Part shown: positions 59,817 to 64,000 of the stretch, piece after piece
Layout of the letters: each line of letters starts with the position of its first letter
Position numbering within the stretch: the first letter of the stretch is position 1
Assembly (NCBI GenBank): GCA_041690535.1
Contig: JAWLHA010000010.1
Coordinates: 24,025-88,024, forward strand
Reading direction: 5' to 3'
Length of the DNA: 64,000 bases
DNA from: JAWLHA01 sp041690535
GTDB taxonomy: Bacteria; Pseudomonadota; Gammaproteobacteria; Thiohalomonadales; Thiohalomonadaceae
Notes under the pieces: model-generated
Databases searched by the model: none
What the model was told of the DNA's origin: nothing
Seen by the model: the letters and a program-made list of their open reading frames with translations, nothing else
Translations under genes and position numbers: made by a program

Positions 59817-61814
59817 TCAGGAGACCCTGAACCGTGCCACCGCCCGACGCAGGCGGCGCACCTCCTCCGCAGTGCGGCGCTCGCGTCCGTAGCGCAAGCG
59901 GACGTAGTCGCCCGTGATCCGCACCACCGCCTCGGCCGCCTCCGGCCGCGCCGAGGCGACACGGCGGGCGAAGTCCTGTGGACCTTCGGCGCGCCCCCGC
60001 TCCAGCCCCGCCTTGGCCAGCTTGCGGCACAACAGCCGGTAGGCGGCGGCCACCGGGTCGGCGGCACGGGGGCGCCAGGCCAGCAGATAGAGGGCCACGG
60101 CACTGAACAGCGCCGCCAGGGTGCCGACCAGCAGCAGTGCCATGCCCTGCCAGTCGATCCCCCGCAGGCCCAGGCTGCGCAGCAACTCCGCCTGCCGACC
60201 GGTATCGAATCCGAGCACCCACTGGTTCCAGGCGTTGTCGATGGCATCCCACGTCTGGCCGATCTTCTGCCACCCCTGCGCCAACCACGCCAGTGCCGTG
60301 CCGTGGATCTGCCGGGGCTCGGTGCTGGCAAAGCGCTGGATGTCCCCGGGTGTTTCGATGCGGTCCGAAGGCACCACCGCGGTGGGGTCCACTCGGACCC
60401 AGCCGCGCTCCGGCAGCCACACCTCGGCCCAGGCGTGGGCGTCGGACTGGCGCACCACCAGGTAGTTGCCCACAGGGTTCAATTCGCCCCCCTGATACCC
60501 TGTCACCACCCGGGCCGGCACCCCGGCCGCGCGCATCAGGTACACGAAGGCGGCTGCATAGTGTTCGCAGAAACCCCGCCGTGACTCGAACAGGAACTGG
60601 TCTACCGGGTCCTGTCCGAGGAGCGGGGGTCTTCGGGAGTAGTAGAACGGCTCTTCGCGGAAGTACTGCAGGGCACGCTCCACCAGTTCGGCCCCGCTCA
60701 GGCCGTCACTCAGCCACCCCTCGGCCAGCACGCGGGACCAGGGGTTGGGTCCTTCGGGCAGACGGAGCGCCATCTCCCGGTCCGCCCGGCTCAGTGCCCC
60801 GGTGGCGTAGTTCAGGTACGAGGTCATGCCATAGCGCACCACGCCGTGGAGCGGCTTGGTGGAGAGCAGTTGGAAATCCATCGTCAATGCCACATCGGCC
60901 AATCCCTCCGGGAGCTGGCCCGGGAGATCGAGGGCGAACACCCACCCCTTGCTCTGGGGCTCGAGGGTGACGGTATAGCTGACAGGATCGCCAAAGCCGG
61001 TGTACTCCGCCGCCCGCTCCCGGTCCATCTGCAGTCGCCGCATGTGCGTCCAGCGGCGTCCGTCGGTGGCCCAGAAGATGGGGCCCCGCCAGTAGAGTTG
61101 CCCCGCTGCCGGCAGCGCTCCGTCAAACACCGCGCGGAACGCCACCTCGTCGGAGTCGGCCAGCTCGGTGATGTTGCCGAGGGTCATCTCTTCGCTCAGC
61201 CCCGTGCGTCCTGCAAACGCATCCTTCGGCAGCCCCCACAGGGGGGTGGGAATGCGCGGGAAGAGCACGAACAGGACCACCATCAAGGGGAGCGACTGGA
61301 GCAGCAGCCCCCCGGCGGTGCGCAGGTGGCGCCGTGAGCTCCCGAGGGTGGCCTGGGGGTGATTGAGGGTGATGAGTGCGGTGGTGAGCGCCAGCACCAC
61401 GGCAAACATGTAGATCCCGGTGAGCATGCTCTGGCTGTAGAGAAAACCGGCGACCACCAGGAAGTAGCCCATGAAGATCACCACCATGGCATCGCGCATG
61501 GTCCGCAGTTCCACCAGCTTCAGGCAGAGCATCATGGTGAGCATGGCGACGCCCGGATCGCGCCCGAGCAGGGTCTGGTAGGTGGAGAGCACGGCGCTGA
61601 TCCCCAGCAGGGTGATGAGGACCCGGGCCCATTTGCGCGGCAGGGCCCAGCCGTTGAGGTCGCGCATGATTCGCCAGCCGAGTACGGCGGCGCAGCCCAC
61701 GCTGAACCAGAGCGGTTGGCGGGTGAGGTGGGGGAGGATCACCATCCCCAGCGCAAGGAGCAGCCAGAACCGACCGGCTACCGGGGGGATGAAGAGGCCG
61801 TCCTGGCGACTCAT
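59817..61814 (-). CDS. Transglutaminase-like membrane protein (TgpA type, DUF3488/DUF4129)
   Basis: This 665-residue protein has about six N-terminal transmembrane helices (within residues 10-190), a periplasmic transglutaminase domain and one further helix near 560. The catalytic triad is visible as Cys in RRGFCEHYAAAF (near 415), His in DAHAWAEVW (near 458) and Asp in VRVDPTA (near 474). The C-terminal DUF4129 segment follows. TgpA of Pseudomonas is essential, with unknown substrates. The ATG overlaps the DUF58 stop by four bases, giving the conserved moxR-DUF58-tgpA operon. Confidence 0.93.
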   Translation of the reverse strand: MSRQDGLFIPPVAGRFWLLLALGMVILPHLTRQPLWFSVGCAAVLGWRIMRDLNGWALPRKWARVLITLLGISAVLSTYQTLLGRDPGVAMLTMMLCLKLVELRTMRDAMVVIFMGYFLVVAGFLYSQSMLTGIYMFAVVLALTTALITLNHPQATLGSSRRHLRTAGGLLLQSLPLMVVLFVLFPRIPTPLWGLPKDAFAGRTGLSEEMTLGNITELADSDEVAFRAVFDGALPAAGQLYWRGPIFWATDGRRWTHMRRLQMDRERAAEYTGFGDPVSYTVTLEPQSKGWVFALDLPGQLPEGLADVALTMDFQLLSTKPLHGVVRYGMTSYLNYATGALSRADREMALRLPEGPNPWSRVLAEGWLSDGLSGAELVERALQYFREEPFYYSRRPPLLGQDPVDQFLFESRRGFCEHYAAAFVYLMRAAGVPARVVTGYQGGELNPVGNYLVVRQSDAHAWAEVWLPERGWVRVDPTAVVPSDRIETPGDIQRFASTEPRQIHGTALAWLAQGWQKIGQTWDAIDNAWNQWVLGFDTGRQAELLRSLGLRGIDWQGMALLLVGTLAALFSAVALYLLAWRPRAADPVAAAYRLLCRKLAKAGLERGRAEGPQDFARRVASARPEAAEAVVRITGDYVRLRYGRERRTAEEVRRLRRAVARFRVS

Positions 61815-62815
61815 GGCCGCTGCGCCTCGGGAGCGGGCGCTTCGCCATGGAGGGCCAAGGCCTCCAGGCAGCGGCGCCGGTGGCCCTCTCCCCGGGCGGG
61901 GTCGATGCGTCGGCCGGGCAGGGCGAGGCCGTAGGCGCAATCGGCCGCATCGGCCTCCAGCACCCAGCGACAGAGTCGGGCGAGGCGTGTCTCGGGATCG
62001 AGCCCGGGCAACGCGTCCCAATGGAGCCAAAGCTCTCCGGCGCGTTCGCCGCCGAACTGCTTGACCAGCATGGCCTGTCCCCGTGCGACCGCTTTCCAGT
62101 GCACGTGGCGCAGCGAGTCGCCCGGGCGATAGGGGCGCAGCGCGGCGAAGTCATCGCTGCCATTGCCCCGATCGCCGCTGCCCGAGCGATCCGCAAACAG
62201 CTCCTCCGGCAGGCCCTTCTCCTCGGCCGGGTGGGGGTAGACGAGGCACTCCATCTGTAGATGGACATGGCCCCAGGCTCGGAACAGCCCCAGCGGGTAG
62301 CGTGTGCTGACGGTGCAGGGGGGGCTCGGCAGTCGTCCCCGCCGTGCGCTCTTCACGGGCAGTTCGACCCAGCGGCTGCCTTCGCCCGCCAGATCGATGA
62401 CCAGCGTCGGGTGGCCCGGCCAGGTGAACTCGACCGCAAACCGCGGCCCTTCCACATTCTCCACGGCAATGGGAAAGGCCGCCTCCTGGCCTGCGAACAC
62501 CGGTGCACAGCGCCCCGCCCGAAAGCGCAGGCGGTGAAGGTTTTTGAAGGTGTGCAGGATGGAGACCATGCCGAGGCTGCCGAGCAGGAACGTCAGCGCA
62601 AAGGAGAGGCTGCTGCCGTAGTTGATGGCCCCCACCAGCATGGCCAGCAGCACCAGGGCGAAGAAGACCCCGGAGCGGGTGGGCAGGACGTAGATGCGCC
62701 GGCGGTGCAGCGCCACGGGCCCGGCCTCGGGCCGCCGCTGCCCGAAAAGCCGTTGGAGAGGTCCCTTGCGAGCCCCCCCTGCCGCACGCCCGACGAGTCG
62801 TCGCACACCCAACAC
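61811..62815 (-). CDS. DUF58 domain protein
   Basis: This 334-residue protein has two close transmembrane helices (about residues 48-90) and a DUF58/VWA-like region (about 180-300). The DUF58 motif RPYRPGDSLRHVHWKAVARGQAMLVKQF is split here by a comma-free natural run: RPYRPGDSLRHVHWK, then ARGQAMLVKQF. Such proteins pair with MoxR ATPases and may act as metal-dependent adaptors. The start is GTG at 62815, with AGAGGA ten bases upstream. It is coupled to the transglutaminase gene. Confidence 0.9.
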   Translation of the reverse strand: MLGVRRLVGRAAGGARKGPLQRLFGQRRPEAGPVALHRRRIYVLPTRSGVFFALVLLAMLVGAINYGSSLSFALTFLLGSLGMVSILHTFKNLHRLRFRAGRCAPVFAGQEAAFPIAVENVEGPRFAVEFTWPGHPTLVIDLAGEGSRWVELPVKSARRGRLPSPPCTVSTRYPLGLFRAWGHVHLQMECLVYPHPAEEKGLPEELFADRSGSGDRGNGSDDFAALRPYRPGDSLRHVHWKAVARGQAMLVKQFGGERAGELWLHWDALPGLDPETRLARLCRWVLEADAADCAYGLALPGRRIDPARGEGHRRRCLEALALHGEAPAPEAQRP

Positions 62816-62893
62816 CTGAAAAGCATCCTCTCAACGTTCAGCACTCGGGCGGCATGCCGCCCGAGTGCTGTGGCGGATGGGACGGCCCCCTGC

Positions 62894-63808
62894 TCAGGGG
62901 ATCGCCACCTCGCCAAAATGGGCCACCAGCGCCTCCCGCGACTCCTCCCCCTGGGCGCCCGAGGGGACTAGCCGGTGCCCGGCCACATGGGGCAAGACGG
63001 CTTGCACGTCCTCCGGCAGCAGGTGGTCGCGGCCCGCCAGGAAGGCCCAGGCCCGCGCGGCATTGAGCAGTGCCAGACCGGCACGCGGCGACAGACCGGC
63101 GCCGAAGTAGGGGGCGTCGCGGCTGAAATCGAGCAGGGCCTGGAGATAATCGAGCAGGGCGTCCGAGGCGTGGACTGCGCGCACCTGCTTCTGTGCCGCC
63201 GTGAGCTGCCCAGGCTCCATCAGCGGGCGGATCTCGCCCAGCATCTCCCGCCTCTCCCGCCCCGCCAGCAGAGCCCGCTCGGCACCTCGATCGGGGTAGC
63301 CGAGCCGGATCACCATGAGGAACCGATCCAGCTGCGACTCCGGCAGGGGAAAGGTGCCGATCTGGTAGCTGGGGTTCTGGGTGGCGATCACAAAGAAGGG
63401 TTCGGGCAATTTGCGCGTCTCGCCCTCCAGGGTCACCTGATGCTCTTCCATGGCCTCAAGCAGCGCGCTCTGGGACTTCGGTGTGGCGCGATTGACCTCA
63501 TCGGCCAGCACCACGTGGGCGAAGATCGGCCCCGGGTGGAATTTGAACTCCCCCGTCTCCCGTTCGTACACCGAGATCCCCAGGATGTCGGCCGGTAACA
63601 GGTCCGATGTGAACTGGATACGGTTGAATCTCAGCCCCAAGGTCGTCGCCAGCACGTGGGCCAGGGTGGTCTTGCCGACCCCCGGCAGGTCCTCGATGAG
63701 CAAATGGCCGCGGGCCAGCAGGCACGCCAATGCCAGCCGAATCTGTCGCTCCTTGCCCAGAATGAATTCGTTCGTCTGGGCGATCACTTCGTCGATCTGC
63801 CGATTCAT
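62894..63808 (-). CDS. MoxR family AAA+ ATPase
   Basis: This 304-residue protein has Walker A DLPGVGKTT (residues 40-48), Walker B VVLADEVNRATPKSQSALLEA and sensor motif FFVIATQNP, typical of the MoxR proper subfamily. These ATPases are thought to act as chaperones with VWA partners; here the partner is probably the DUF58 protein 78 bp downstream. The ATG at 63808 starts the family's usual N-terminus. It heads the operon, and R1 copy F lies upstream. Confidence 0.94.
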   Translation of the reverse strand: MNRQIDEVIAQTNEFILGKERQIRLALACLLARGHLLIEDLPGVGKTTLAHVLATTLGLRFNRIQFTSDLLPADILGISVYERETGEFKFHPGPIFAHVVLADEVNRATPKSQSALLEAMEEHQVTLEGETRKLPEPFFVIATQNPSYQIGTFPLPESQLDRFLMVIRLGYPDRGAERALLAGRERREMLGEIRPLMEPGQLTAAQKQVRAVHASDALLDYLQALLDFSRDAPYFGAGLSPRAGLALLNAARAWAFLAGRDHLLPEDVQAVLPHVAGHRLVPSGAQGEESREALVAHFGEVAIP

Positions 63809-63874
63809 TGCGCTCCGCCAAACAAAGGGTTAGGTGGATGATACGCCGCTCACCGCCGCGATTACACCGTGCAA

Positions 63875-64000
63875 CAGGGTAAACGCATACTTACCCAAGA
63901 GCGATGTAAGTCCTTGAAAGCAGGTCGACGGCCGCATGGACGCGGCCGTCGAGCGTACAGGGATGTATTCACAGCGTACCTGCTTTCAAGGACTTACATC
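63875..64000. mobile_element. R1 element, long copy F, cut by the window end
   Basis: The left end is CAGGGTAAACGCATACTTAC. A perfect 23-bp inverted repeat (63903-63925 and 63978-64000, arm containing GTAAGTCCTTGAAAGCAGGT) brackets a core that includes a GACGGCCGC..GCGGCCGTC palindrome. The piece GCGGCCGTCGAGCGTACAGG is present inverted in copy B. The right terminal repeat should lie just beyond the window. Confidence 0.8.

Noticed and set aside
57831..63808. Possible defence or secretion island formed by ABC exporter, transglutaminase, DUF58 and MoxR genes
   Set aside because: MoxR-DUF58-transglutaminase is a common housekeeping-type operon in Gammaproteobacteria, and the ABC gene is separated by a 219-bp interval with a repeat remnant.

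Overview
The window looks like a chromosomal segment of a GC-rich, autotrophic, probably sulfur-oxidising gammaproteobacterium (Chromatiales/Ectothiorhodospiraceae-like; I cannot name the genus). The reasons are a non-carboxysomal form I RuBisCO operon (cbbL-cbbS-cbbQ-cbbO), a TusA sulfur-carrier operon, a persulfide-sensor-type ArsR regulator with a rhodanese next to it, and a gammaproteobacterial gene order around gpmI/envC/secB/gpsA, glnA/ntrBC and dnaA/rpmH. No tRNA, rRNA, CRISPR array, prophage or intact transposase gene was seen.

Layout. 0-12 kb: the end of a TRAP permease, carbonic anhydrase, a DJ-1-like protein, then ctpA-envC-gpmI on the minus strand and arsR-DUF2892, rhodanese-grxC-trxC-secB-gpsA on the plus strand. 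This resembles the E. coli gpmM/envC/yibN/grxC/secB/gpsA/trmL neighbourhood. An unusual class 1B dihydroorotate dehydrogenase follows. 12-24.4 kb: an MSHA-type IV pilus locus (mshE, mshG, an mshF-like gene, a novel membrane protein, the pilin, a GT-C-like glycosyltransferase on the opposite strand, mshC, D, O, P, Q). 24.6-30.1 kb: nitrogen control (ntrC, ntrB, a DUF4124 protein, glnA) with a recognisable sigma-54 promoter and NtrC enhancers. 30.1-32.6 kb: a tightly overlapping operon of PP-loop ATPase, TusA and CDF metal exporter. 33-39.3 kb: glyQS, a MazG-like protein, gmhB-plsC and fbp. 39.6-49.8 kb: the replication-origin region, gyrB-recF-dnaN-dnaA leftward and rpmH-rnpA-yidD-yidC-mnmE rightward. 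49.8-51.7 kb: an ion permease coupled to a CBS-domain protein. 52.3-57.8 kb: cbbLSQO. 57.8-63.8 kb: an MsbA-like ABC exporter and a MoxR-DUF58-transglutaminase operon.

Carbon fixation is supported here by carbonic anhydrase, RuBisCO with its CbbQ/CbbO activase, fructose-1,6-bisphosphatase and phosphoglycerate mutase. The main non-genic content is three families of dispersed intergenic elements. The most notable (R1) has about 20-bp terminal inverted repeats starting CAGGGTRAACGCATAC and is present in six places. All four copies complete within the window are flanked by a 10-bp direct repeat, exact or nearly so, which is good evidence that it moved by transposition. A second family (R2) overlaps the end of plsC. 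A third (R3) sits in the glyQS leader. A perfect 26-bp inverted repeat follows the dihydroorotate dehydrogenase gene.
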